Assembly: GCF_000019705.1 (NCBI RefSeq)
Contig: NC_011244.1
Location: 248,001-312,000 of the forward strand
Direction: 5' to 3'
From: Borrelia recurrentis A1
GTDB taxonomy: Bacteria > Spirochaetota > Spirochaetia > Borreliales > Borreliaceae
DNA length: 64,000 nt
The translations under genes and the position numbers were made by a program. Every line of letters starts with the position of its first letter. Position 1 is the stretch's first letter. The notes below the pieces were generated by a model. It was not told where the DNA came from. It did no database searches and saw only the letters and a list, made by a program, of their open reading frames with translations. Positions 30,149-39,819 of the stretch are shown piece after piece.

Positions 30149-30177
30149 ATTATAACAAAAGAAAATTTTTATGAGAA
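30149..30177 (-). promoter_or_regulatory. Promoter of lon
   Basis: On the minus strand, TTCTCA (30177-30172), a 17-nt spacer and TATAAT (30154-30149). The -10 box overlaps the ATG at 30150, which argues for the downstream lon start at 30123. Confidence 0.5.
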
Positions 30178-30218
30178 TTCATTTAATAATGAATTTTTTT
30201 ATTATACAATAATGTATA

Positions 30219-30905
30219 ATGCTGTTTAACAAAATCAATGCTATAATAACAAATCTATATCATAAAAAAAATTATTCATTATTAAACCTATTTCATTCAA
30301 AAGGAATCATTCATACAATAATTCATGATTACACCATAGAAAAGTTTAAGTTAAATATAAATAACTTAGTAAAAGCCAATTTTGAAATAGTAAAAAAAAA
30401 CAACTTATGCAAAATAATAGAAGTTAATGATGAAGAATTTATTGTTCAAGACTTAACATACGAAAAACTAACAATTATTAAACTATGGATCAAGCTTATT
30501 AATTTAAGTTTTGATGAAGGAGAATGCTTCAAACTATTTAACGAAGCTACAGAAATGCTAAATAATTCAAGCTTAGGAAAAACACAATTAATTGACTTGC
30601 AGTACAAAATAAGATTTTTAATAATCAAAGGACTTTTATATTTATCAAACTTATGTTTTCAATGTAATAAACAAATAAAAGAAAATTATTATTACGACAC
30701 ACACATTTATGGTTTTAATTGCATCAAATGTTCCAATAATAAAAATCAGTACATTAATACAGAAAGTTTTAAGTACTTAGAAAACACAACTCAAACAAAT
30801 ATAAACACAACTTTAAATGCAAAATTAACTAACAGAACAAAAGAACTTCTAACATTTATGATTAAAAACAAACTAAATAGAGAATTTGAGCAAATACTAC
30901 TCTAA
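30219..30905 (+). CDS. recO: RecO-like DNA repair protein (intact copy)
   Basis: RecO loads RecA onto SSB-coated DNA in the RecFOR pathway. The 228-residue protein is divergent but has the expected layout. An N-terminal OB-fold-like segment ends in a short conserved turn (NLFHSKGIIHTII), a helical middle follows, and the C-terminal zinc finger is CFQC plus CIKC about 20 residues later. The last ~20 nt overlap recJ. No Shine-Dalgarno precedes the ATG, while TATTAT lies at 30200-30205, so a leaderless message is possible. The left end of the tandem duplication falls inside this gene at 30410; this copy is complete. The family call rests on layout and the zinc finger. Confidence 0.7.
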   Translation: MLFNKINAIITNLYHKKNYSLLNLFHSKGIIHTIIHDYTIEKFKLNINNLVKANFEIVKKNNLCKIIEVNDEEFIVQDLTYEKLTIIKLWIKLINLSFDEGECFKLFNEATEMLNNSSLGKTQLIDLQYKIRFLIIKGLLYLSNLCFQCNKQIKENYYYDTHIYGFNCIKCSNNKNQYINTESFKYLENTTQTNINTTLNAKLTNRTKELLTFMIKNKLNREFEQILL

Positions 30906-33045
30906 AGAAAGCAAATTGGAACAAGAAATGAAAATCTGGAAAAAAAAAAAAGAAATTGATATTGCAGAAGAAAATATAGTTAACATTAAAAAAAAATATA
31001 ATATCAGTCTTTTTGAAGCAAGACTACTACTTAGCAGAGAAATTAAAGAAGAAGATTTCTTATTTTTCTTAGAAAGCAGTGTCAATTTAATGCACAACCC
31101 ATTTTTTTTAAAAAATATAGATAAATTTATTTATAGAATAAATGAAGCCATTTTAGAAAAAGAAAATGTATTAATCTTTGGAGATAAAGACGCTGATGGA
31201 ATCACAGCAACAATAATAATGTATGAAACTCTTAAAGATTTTGGTATTAATGTAACTTATAAAATACCATCTAATGGAGAATTTTATGGGCTTACAAAAG
31301 AAGTTATTGATAAGGCATTTGACGACAAAATAACACTAATAATCACTGTTGATTGTGGAATTTCTAACATTGAAGAAATAAATTATGCAAGATCAAAAAA
31401 TATAGAAGTAATAATTACAGATCATCACCTTCCAAACAAAGAAATCGACACAGAAAATATTATCATAGATCCCCATTTAAAAGGTGATCTTTATCCATTT
31501 AAAGAAATAGCTGGATGTTATGTAAGTTTCAAAGCATGTCTTGCATTATATCTTTCTACTACCAATTTTTATAACAAAGACTTAATATTTATGTTTTTAG
31601 AAAAATTCGAAAACAATATCAAACTTCATGCAATAGAAATTAACAATTACATTTTAAAAAAGCATATAACTCTAGACAATAATAACGATTTACAAATTAA
31701 TATTAATCAAATAGAAGAATTTTCACAAAATAAACACATAATTGTATTTAATAAAATTGAACAAGCTCAACTTTTAAATGAATTTTTTAAACAAAAAATA
31801 GATATAGAAATCATTGATATTAATGAAAATTTTATAAAAAAATATCCCAAACATGCCAACAAAACACTAAAAGAACTTATGCAAATTACTAAATATTTCA
31901 AATATAGAAAAATTAATATTTATGAAAAACTGTACTATATGTTCTATAACATAATATTTGAAACAAACAAAAATTTACTGCAAAATTGCCTTAAAAGGCT
32001 TAAATTTGTTGCAATAGGAACCATAGCTGATAATATGCCAATTATTGATGAAAATCGAATAGCTGTAAAAGAAGGACTTAAAGAAATAGCATTAAGAGAA
32101 AATATATCTATAAATTATCTATTAAAAGAAGTCAATATATTAACAAAACCAATAATCACTTCAACAGATATTGCATTTAAAATTGCACCAATATTAAATT
32201 CAACAGGAAGACTTGAAAAAGCAGACATTACAATACGATTTTTATTAAGTCAAGATACTAATAAAATAGAAAATAAATTTAAGGAAATCAAAAATATAAA
32301 CACTTTAAGAAAATATAAAGAAGATATATCTTGGAATACTCATAATGAAAATACCATTTTTAAGAATGATAAATTCATAGTATGCTATGACAAAAATACT
32401 CCAAAAGGAATTAGTTCTAGAATGGCAACAAGACTCTCATCCTATTATAAAAAAGTCGCTGTCTTTCTTACTAAACAATCAGATATAATTAAAGGATCTA
32501 TTAGATCAAATAATAAAGTAAATTCCAAAGAACTAATTTCAATGATCCCAAAACATCTAATAATAAATTCTGGAGGACACAAAGCTGCTGCTGGATTTAC
32601 ATTGTATGAAAATGTACTAAACGAATTTATAAGAGAACTTGAAAATGCTCTTAAAAAGATAGAATATAAAGAATTACAAGAAGATTCAATACTAATTGAT
32701 GCTATAATACCTCAAGATTTAAGTAAAACAGAACTTATCAAAACAATAGATTTGTTTGAACCATATGGACATGATTTTAGAGAATTTATTTTAATGATGG
32801 AAAATGTATGCATTCAGGACATCAGAACAATTGATAAAAATGGAACTTCAAAACACATAAGCATGAAAATCATTAATAATATAGATTATTATAAAGCAAT
32901 TTACTTTAATGGCACTCAAACTATTCAAGAACTTGGTATCAAAGATGGTCAAAATATAGACATAATATTCACAATCAGTGAAGATATTTACAATCAAAAT
33001 GATAAAATTTTAAAAATTATTGATATAAACAAGAGAAAAAATTAG
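30886..33045 (+). CDS. recJ: Single-strand exonuclease RecJ, copy 1 (full length)
   Basis: RecJ is the 5'-3' single-strand DNA exonuclease used in recombination and mismatch repair. The 719-residue protein has DHH-family motif I FGDKDADGITAT (near residue 99), DCGISN, the DHH motif in ITDHHLP, and the DHHA1 motif GGHKAAAGF (near residue 570). The first codons overlap recO; the start is TTG at 30886. This copy keeps A12 at 30940-30951, which maintains the frame, unlike copy 2. It is the copy that follows the natural upstream gene. It differs from copy 2 at three residues (D/N, S/Y, D/H). Confidence 0.93.
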   Translation: MSKYYSKESKLEQEMKIWKKKKEIDIAEENIVNIKKKYNISLFEARLLLSREIKEEDFLFFLESSVNLMHNPFFLKNIDKFIYRINEAILEKENVLIFGDKDADGITATIIMYETLKDFGINVTYKIPSNGEFYGLTKEVIDKAFDDKITLIITVDCGISNIEEINYARSKNIEVIITDHHLPNKEIDTENIIIDPHLKGDLYPFKEIAGCYVSFKACLALYLSTTNFYNKDLIFMFLEKFENNIKLHAIEINNYILKKHITLDNNNDLQININQIEEFSQNKHIIVFNKIEQAQLLNEFFKQKIDIEIIDINENFIKKYPKHANKTLKELMQITKYFKYRKINIYEKLYYMFYNIIFETNKNLLQNCLKRLKFVAIGTIADNMPIIDENRIAVKEGLKEIALRENISINYLLKEVNILTKPIITSTDIAFKIAPILNSTGRLEKADITIRFLLSQDTNKIENKFKEIKNINTLRKYKEDISWNTHNENTIFKNDKFIVCYDKNTPKGISSRMATRLSSYYKKVAVFLTKQSDIIKGSIRSNNKVNSKELISMIPKHLIINSGGHKAAAGFTLYENVLNEFIRELENALKKIEYKELQEDSILIDAIIPQDLSKTELIKTIDLFEPYGHDFREFILMMENVCIQDIRTIDKNGTSKHISMKIINNIDYYKAIYFNGTQTIQELGIKDGQNIDIIFTISEDIYNQNDKILKIIDINKRKN

Positions 33046-34001
33046 TGCACAACATCAAAAAACTTTTATTTATATTTACACTTGCATTTATATTTATAAT
33101 AGGATTATTTAAAGTTAATGCAAAAAATAACGACATTACAAAAATATACTATAAAAAAGAGACCTTTCAAGGGGGAAACATCTATTTTATAAGCAATAAA
33201 AACTTTAAAAAATTATCTCTCTTATCAACAAATCAAAAACCCATTTTAAGTGCATCGCCTTTTAAGTGTAATATAAGTAATAAAGACTACTATATAGCTT
33301 TAATAGGAATCACACCAATGATCAAAGAAGGAAAAAGAAAAATTCAAATAGAGTTTGAAAATAAACAATACATAAAGGAAATTGAAATCAAAAAATTCAC
33401 ATTCAAAAAAACAACTGTCAAACTTAATAAAAGCAAATCTAAACTTATCAAAAGTCAACAATCACCTAAAGCAAAAAAACAAGCTCTAACATTATGGAAT
33501 ATCATTGGAAGTATAGGTGATACAACAATTTATCATTATGATACATTTCTCCATCCAATAAAAGATAAATATCAAATAACTAGTCCTTATGGAGACCAAA
33601 GAATTTATATGCAAGACAATCAAAAAATATCAAGCCAAAAAATACATAACGGAAAAGATTACGCGCCATTTAAAAAAGAAAAAACACCTATTTTCGCAGC
33701 TGGTAGAGGAAAAGTAGTATTTGCAAGAGACAGAGAAATCACTGGCAAAACCATTATCATTCAACATTTACCAGGAGTATTTACAATTTATCTACACCTA
33801 TCAAAATTTGGAGTTAAAGAAAATACAATAGTAAATACAGGAGAATACATCGGTAATGTCGGAAATACGGGAATATCAACAGGTCCTCATCTACACTTTG
33901 AAATTAGAATTAATGGAATTGCAGTAAATCCAGATTTTTTCTTAGAAGAAATGCTTATTGACAAAAATCAAATAATCAATAACACTAAAAAGATAGAGTA
34001 A
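33045..34001 (+). CDS. M23 (LytM) peptidase, copy 1
   Basis: A 318-residue exported peptidoglycan hydrolase. A signal peptide or anchor (residues 1-26) is followed by a beta-rich middle (~30-125) and the M23 domain with the zinc motif HNGKDYAPF, the central YLHLSKFG and GPHLHFEIRING. The GTG start shares its first base with the recJ stop codon, so translation is coupled. It ends 18 bp before rpsU. This copy has Leu where copy 2 has Val, just before the HPIK segment. Confidence 0.9.
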   Translation: MHNIKKLLFIFTLAFIFIIGLFKVNAKNNDITKIYYKKETFQGGNIYFISNKNFKKLSLLSTNQKPILSASPFKCNISNKDYYIALIGITPMIKEGKRKIQIEFENKQYIKEIEIKKFTFKKTTVKLNKSKSKLIKSQQSPKAKKQALTLWNIIGSIGDTTIYHYDTFLHPIKDKYQITSPYGDQRIYMQDNQKISSQKIHNGKDYAPFKKEKTPIFAAGRGKVVFARDREITGKTIIIQHLPGVFTIYLHLSKFGVKENTIVNTGEYIGNVGNTGISTGPHLHFEIRINGIAVNPDFFLEEMLIDKNQIINNTKKIE

Positions 34002-34019
34002 AAAAAAGGGGGTGATTTT

Positions 34020-34229
34020 TTGGTAACTGTCAATGTGGACAAAAATGAAGGATTGGAAAAAGCATTGAAACGTTTTAAAAGAATGATTGAAAAAGAAGCA
34101 ATCATCAGAGAATGGAAAAGAAGAGAATATTATGAAAAGCCATCTACTATTCGTGTTAAAAAAGAAAAAGCATTCAAAAGAAAACAAGCAAAAAAAGTAA
34201 GAAAACTAAAACAAAAAATTGGTAAATAA
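34020..34229 (+). CDS. rpsU: 30S ribosomal protein S21, copy 1
   Basis: A 69-residue basic protein of the small ribosomal subunit, involved in translation initiation. The N-terminal [18 protein letters not shown] and the lysine-rich C-terminus are typical. The start is TTG at 34020, preceded by a strong GGGGGTGA. It is identical at the DNA level to copy 2 and is followed directly by a terminator. Two identical S21 genes 6.8 kb apart come from the tandem duplication. Confidence 0.95.
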   Translation: MVTVNVDKNEGLEKALKRFKRMIEKEAIIREWKRREYYEKPSTIRVKKEKAFKRKQAKKVRKLKQKIGK

Positions 34230-34236
34230 TAAAATC

Positions 34237-34265
34237 AGGATATTCATGGTGAATGTCCTTTTTTT
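34237..34265 (+). terminator. Terminator after rpsU copy 1
   Basis: A 10-bp stem with one G-T pair (34237-34246 with 34250-34259), the loop TGG and a run of seven T (34259-34265). It ends the recO-recJ-M23-rpsU unit and lies between convergent rpsU and ftsK. Confidence 0.85.
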
Positions 34266-34278
34266 ACATTGAAACTCT

Positions 34279-36630
34279 TTAAATAAAAACATCTCGTGGT
34301 TTTGAACCATTCACAGGACCTATATATCCCATCTCTTCCATCAGTTCAATAATTCGTGCAGCTCTATTATATCCTATCTTTAAACGCCTCTGAAGATAAG
34401 ACGCAGATGCTTTTTTAGTAGAACGAACAATTTCAAGAGCTTCTTCAAACATAGATTCATCTGAAGAATTTATCACCAAAGTATCAGACTCAACAACACT
34501 ATCAATAAATATTTCATCATCAATATAATTTGGTGTACCAAATTTTTTAACCTCTTCAACTAACTTATAAACTTCCTTTTCAGTTAAAAAACCACCTTGA
34601 ATGCGTTGTGGAAAAGGTGTTATAGGACTAACGTAAAGCATATCACCTTTTCCTAAAAGTTTTTCAGCACCTGATGTTCCAAGAATTATTCTTGAATCCA
34701 TAGAACTAGCAACCATAAAAGAAATTCTTGAGGGAAAATTGGCTTTTATTACCCCAGTAATAACATCAACAGATGGTCTTTGAGTAGCAAGAACTAAATG
34801 CATTCCAACAGCCCTAGCCATAGCTGCAAGCCTAGAAATCAAATTTTCTAAATCCTTTCTTGCAGAGAGAATTAAATCTGCAAATTCATCAATAATTATT
34901 ATCAAATAAGGCAACGGCACTTCATTTAATCCTTCTTCCACTATTTTCTTATTATAAGAATTAATATCCCTAACAAAAAAATTATCAAGAAGAACATACC
35001 TTCTCTCCATCTCATCAAGACACCAACGCAAAGCCTCCAAAGCTCTATTTACATTAGTAATAACTGGAGTTAATAAATGAGGAATATTATTAAAAAGTTT
35101 AAGCTCAACTACTTTAGAATCTATTAACACAAGCCTAACATCATCTGGAGATTTTGAAAAAATAATTGAAGCAATAAGTGAATTTACACAAACTGATTTT
35201 CCAGCACCAGTAGCACCTGCTATTAAAAGATGGGGAGCAGTCACAAGATCAAAAACAACATTATTTCCACTAATTTCTTTACCAAGTGCAAAAGGCACTT
35301 TAAAATCATTTTGAAATTCTTGACTATTTATTATCTCTGACATCAAAATGAATTTTTGTCTCTTATTAGGTATTTCAATCCCAACAGCTTCTTTACCAGG
35401 GATTGGCGCAATAATTCTAACTCTAACTGCTGCAAGACGTAATGCAATATTATCAGATATAGAAGTTATTTTGGAAAGCTTAATACCTTTATCAGGACGA
35501 ACAGCATACATTGTAACAACAGGACCTCTAATAATATCAATAAGTTTGGCATTAATATTAAATTCTCTAAAAGTTTCTTGCAAAAGCATCGCTTGCTTTT
35601 GAATTTCTCTCTCATATTCAACATCCTCAGTTTCATTCTCAGGCTCCCTTTGAGCAAAAACAGAAATATCTATTGAATAATTTTCATCACTTTTAACTTT
35701 AAATAAAGTGTCATTCTCATATTCATCTCTAACAATATTATTTATTATTCCATTATGCCTTATATCACTAGCCCTAATTTTTCCACTAACTACTAACCTA
35801 CTATCCTCACATTCACTTCTCAAAATTTTATATTGACAATTATTCTCAGTATTTAAATCACATTGAACTTCTTGCAAAGATTCATCTTTTGGTAATTTAT
35901 CATCCATTACCTCAGATTTAGAAAAAATAGTTTTATCCAAATCAACATCTAAAGATTTATTAGAATTTCGTAAAAACTCCTTAAAAGACCATAAAGCCTG
36001 ATACTCTTCATCATTAATAATATTATCTTCCTTATTCAAAATACTATCTGAACTTACATTATTCTCACAATCTTTATAAACCTTAATATCTTTCTTAATC
36101 TTCAAAGTACTCAAAAAAGGCAAATAAGAAAACATGTTCTCAAACAAAATTTTCAATTTAAATGTTATAAAATGAAAGGTAGTTAAAATAAAACTAGCAT
36201 CTTTAAAAAAGACATAATTTAAATAAACCCAAACAATAAGTTCTAAAATAAAAAGAAGACAAACAAATAAATTCCCAACTATAATGCCAAAATTACTCAA
36301 GAACCAATTAACAAAATTAGAACTCTCAAAATTAGAATTAATTCTTAACCAAAAGGTTAAAGTAAAAAATAAAATAACCGTATAATTCCAATTAAATATA
36401 AATTTTTTGCTAAGCATATTATTACAATAAACATACCAGTTTACAAGCGGATAGAGTATTAAATAAAACGACAAAAATGAAAAAGTATTAAGAAGCATCT
36501 GCCCTATAAGATTAAATACAAAAAATATAAATATATTTCCTATAGGAGTTAATGCCACCAAAAGAGAAAATAGTATAACAGCCAACATAAAAAAGAATAA
36601 AAACTGAAAATAACGATAAAAATTCTTCAT
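34279..36630 (-). CDS. ftsK: DNA translocase FtsK/SpoIIIE, copy 1 (variant Walker B region)
   Basis: FtsK pumps DNA at the division septum and helps resolve chromosome ends. The 783-residue protein has four or five N-terminal membrane segments (to about residue 150), a polar linker, and the motor with Walker A AGATGAGKSVCVNSL. A C-terminal winged-helix gamma domain ends it (SASYLQRRLKIGYNRAARII). The conserved motor motif normally LIDPK reads LIDSK here (TCT codon on the minus strand) and LIDPK in copy 2. Seven further residues differ from copy 2. This copy lies behind a truncated uppP rather than the intact operon, so its natural promoter is missing. Open frame, but possibly weakly expressed or impaired. 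Confidence 0.93.
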   Translation of the reverse strand: MKNFYRYFQFLFFFMLAVILFSLLVALTPIGNIFIFFVFNLIGQMLLNTFSFLSFYLILYPLVNWYVYCNNMLSKKFIFNWNYTVILFFTLTFWLRINSNFESSNFVNWFLSNFGIIVGNLFVCLLFILELIVWVYLNYVFFKDASFILTTFHFITFKLKILFENMFSYLPFLSTLKIKKDIKVYKDCENNVSSDSILNKEDNIINDEEYQALWSFKEFLRNSNKSLDVDLDKTIFSKSEVMDDKLPKDESLQEVQCDLNTENNCQYKILRSECEDSRLVVSGKIRASDIRHNGIINNIVRDEYENDTLFKVKSDENYSIDISVFAQREPENETEDVEYEREIQKQAMLLQETFREFNINAKLIDIIRGPVVTMYAVRPDKGIKLSKITSISDNIALRLAAVRVRIIAPIPGKEAVGIEIPNKRQKFILMSEIINSQEFQNDFKVPFALGKEISGNNVVFDLVTAPHLLIAGATGAGKSVCVNSLIASIIFSKSPDDVRLVLIDSKVVELKLFNNIPHLLTPVITNVNRALEALRWCLDEMERRYVLLDNFFVRDINSYNKKIVEEGLNEVPLPYLIIIIDEFADLILSARKDLENLISRLAAMARAVGMHLVLATQRPSVDVITGVIKANFPSRISFMVASSMDSRIILGTSGAEKLLGKGDMLYVSPITPFPQRIQGGFLTEKEVYKLVEEVKKFGTPNYIDDEIFIDSVVESDTLVINSSDESMFEEALEIVRSTKKASASYLQRRLKIGYNRAARIIELMEEMGYIGPVNGSKPRDVFI

Positions 36631-36642
36631 ATTCTACTAACA

Positions 36643-37185
36643 TCAAACAAGGAAATAAACTAAACTCACAACTGAAATTAAATAAATTGAAAAATAATAC
36701 AGTTTACTATTCTTAAGCATCTTAACAAACAAACTAATTGAAAATAGTCCAAATATAAAAGCAAAAATTGCTCCCAAATTTATCTCAAAAATATTAAAAA
36801 TTATATCAGACTTAAATAGATCATTATACTTTAAAAATAAACTTCCAAAAACAATAGGAATTAAAGATAAAAAAGAGATTTCAAGGGATTTTGTCCTGCT
36901 AAACCCAAGCAAAATTGACGCAAAAATCGTAATTCCTGAACGAGAAATACCCGGCATAGCCCCAATTCCCTGCATAATCCCAATTAATAATCCTGAAAAA
37001 AAATATTTTTTTAAAATTAAAAATTTTAATTCTAAATTCAATCAAAAATAATAAAATACTTGTCACAATAAAATTAAATAAAACTAACTTAAAAGTAAAT
37101 AACACCTTAAACTTTTCTTTAAAAATTCCAATCAATGCTGTAAAAAATGTGATTATTAATATAAGTAATATCAAGTTCAAATTTG
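36643..37185 (-). pseudogene. uppP: 5'-truncated uppP fragment (copy 1)
   Basis: The C-terminal two-thirds of undecaprenyl-diphosphatase, cut by the duplication junction at 37185. The N-terminal catalytic block FLPISSSGH is absent, while PGISRSG remains. Two single-base losses compared with the intact copy (A9 to A8 and T8 to T7, at about 36995-37013) also shift the frame. No start signals remain, so this is a non-functional remnant. Confidence 0.9.
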
Positions 37186-37681
37186 CAAAATAATAGAAGT
37201 TAATGATGAAGAATTTATTGTTCAAGACTTAACATACGAAAAACTAACAATTATTAAACTATGGATCAAGCTTATTAATTTAAGTTTTGATGAAGGAGAA
37301 TGCTTCAAACTATTTAACGAAGCTACAGAAATGCTAAATAATTCAAGCTTAGGAAAAACACAATTAATTGACTTGCAGTACAAAATAAGATTTTTAATAA
37401 TTAAAGGACTTTTATATTTATCAAACTTATGTTTTCAATGTAATAAACAAATAAAAGAAAATTATTATTACGACACACACATTTATGGTTTTAATTGCAT
37501 CAAATGTTCCAATAATAAAAATCAGTACATTAATACAGAAAGTTTTAAGTACTTAGAAAACACAATTCAAACAAATATAAACACAACTTTAAATGCAAAA
37601 TTAACTAACAGAACAAAAGAACTTCTAACATTTATGATTAAAAACAAACTAAATAGAGAATTTGAGCAAATACTACTCTAA
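37186..37681 (+). pseudogene. recO: 5'-truncated recO fragment (copy 2)
   Basis: The C-terminal ~165 codons of recO, starting at the duplication junction, so the OB-fold half and the promoter are gone. The zinc finger CFQC..CIKC remains. The first in-frame ATG is at 37331 with no ribosome site. One residue differs from copy 1 (I for T). It is fused head to head with the truncated uppP fragment. Probably not functional. Confidence 0.88.
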
Positions 37682-39819
37682 AGAAAGCAAATTGGAACAA
37701 GAAATGAAAATCTGGAAAAAAAAAAGAAATTGATATTGCAGAAGAAAATATAGTTAACATTAAAAAAAAATATAATATCAGTCTTTTTGAAGCAAGACTA
37801 CTACTTAGCAGAGAAATTAAAGAAGAAGATTTCTTATTTTTCTTAGAAAGCAGTGTCAATTTAATGCACAACCCATTTTTTTTAAAAAATATAGACAAAT
37901 TTATTTATAGAATAAATGAAGCCATTTTAGAAAAAGAAAATGTATTAATCTTTGGAGATAAAGACGCTGATGGAATCACAGCAACAATAATAATGTATGA
38001 AACTCTTAAAGATTTTGGTATTAATGTAACTTATAAAATACCATCTAATGGAGAATTTTATGGGCTTACAAAAGAAGTTATTGATAAGGCATTTAACGAC
38101 AAAATAACACTAATAATCACTGTTGATTGTGGAATTTCTAACATTGAAGAAATAAATTATGCAAGATCAAAAAATATAGAAGTAATAATTACAGATCATC
38201 ACCTTCCAAACAAAGAAATCGACACAGAAAATATTATCATAGATCCCCATTTAAAAGGTGATCTTTATCCATTTAAAGAAATAGCTGGATGTTATGTAAG
38301 TTTCAAAGCATGTCTTGCATTATATCTTTCTACTACCAATTTTTATAACAAAGACTTAATATTTATGTTTTTAGAAAAATTCGAAAACAATATCAAACTT
38401 CATGCAATAGAAATTAACAATTACATTTTAAAAAAGCATATAACTCTAGACAATAATAACGATTTACAAATTAATATTAATCAAATAGAAGAATTTTCAC
38501 AAAATAAACACATAATTGTATTTAATAAAATTGAACAAGCTCAACTTTTAAATGAATTTTTTAAACAAAAAATAGATATAGAAATCATTGATATTAATGA
38601 AAATTTTATAAAAAAATATCCCAAACATGCCAACAAAACACTAAAAGAACTTATGCAAATTACTAAATATTTTAAATATAGAAAAATTAATATTTATGAA
38701 AAACTGTACTATATGTTCTATAACATAATATTTGAAACAAACAAAAATTTACTGCAAAATTGCCTTAAAAGGCTTAAATTTGTTGCAATAGGAACCATAG
38801 CTGATAATATGCCAATTATTGATGAAAATCGAATAGCTGTAAAAGAAGGACTTAAAGAAATAGCATTAAGAGAAAATATATCTATAAATTATCTATTAAA
38901 AGAAGTCAATATATTAACAAAACCAATAATCACTTCAACAGATATTGCATTTAAAATTGCACCAATATTAAATTCAACAGGAAGACTTGAAAAAGCAGAC
39001 ATTACAATACGATTTTTATTAAGTCAAGATACTAATAAAATAGAAAATAAATTTAAGGAAATCAAAAATATAAACACTTTAAGAAAATATAAAGAAGATA
39101 TATCTTGGAATACTCATAATGAAAATACCATTTTTAAGAATGATAAATTCATAGTATGCTATGACAAAAATACTCCAAAAGGAATTAGTTCTAGAATGGC
39201 AACAAGACTCTCATCCTATTATAAAAAAGTCGCTGTCTTTCTTACTAAACAATCAGATATAATTAAAGGATATATTAGATCAAATAATAAAGTAAATTCC
39301 AAAGAACTAATTTCAATGATCCCAAAACATCTAATAATAAATTCTGGAGGACACAAAGCTGCTGCTGGATTTACATTGTATGAAAATGTACTAAACGAAT
39401 TTATAAGAGAACTTGAAAATGCTCTTAAAAAGATAGAATATAAAGAATTACAAGAAGATTCAATACTAATTGATGCTATAATACCTCAAGATTTAAGTAA
39501 AACAGAACTTATCAAAACAATAGATTTGTTTGAACCATATGGACATGATTTTAGAGAATTTATTTTAATGATGGAAAATGTATGCATTCAGGACATCAGA
39601 ACAATTGATAAAAATGGAACTTCAAAACACATAAGCATGAAAATCATTAATAATATAGATTATTATAAAGCAATTTACTTTAATGGCACTCAAACTATTC
39701 AAGAACTTGGTATCAAAGATGGTCAAAATATAGACATAATATTCACAATCAGTGAAGATATTTACAATCAAAATCATAAAATTTTAAAAATTATTGATAT
39801 AAACAAGAGAAAAAATTAG
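37662..39819 (+). pseudogene. recJ: recJ copy 2, frameshifted near the start
   Basis: A second recJ from the duplication. The poly-A run at 37716-37725 has 10 A instead of 12, so translation from the native TTG stops after 22 codons. The rest of the gene is open; an internal ATG at 37864 would give 651 residues that still contain all DHH and DHHA1 motifs (GDKDADG, TDHH, GGHKAAAGF), but no ribosome site precedes it. Its natural promoter upstream of recO was not duplicated. It is either a decaying copy or, if the poly-A length is a sequencing error, a second full RecJ. Confidence 0.8.

Larger units (their letters stand above)
30410..37185 (+). repeat. Tandem duplication, copy 1 (6,776 bp)
   Basis: This segment is repeated directly at 37186-43961. 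It contains the 3' part of recO, then recJ, an M23 gene, rpsU and its terminator (plus strand), ftsK and the 3' two-thirds of uppP (minus strand). My comparison finds 19 base substitutions and three homopolymer length differences between copies (about 0.3%). The junction with copy 2 at 37184-37186 shares only the dinucleotide TG with the two parental ends. No insertion sequence or longer repeat lies at the ends. Confidence 0.95.
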
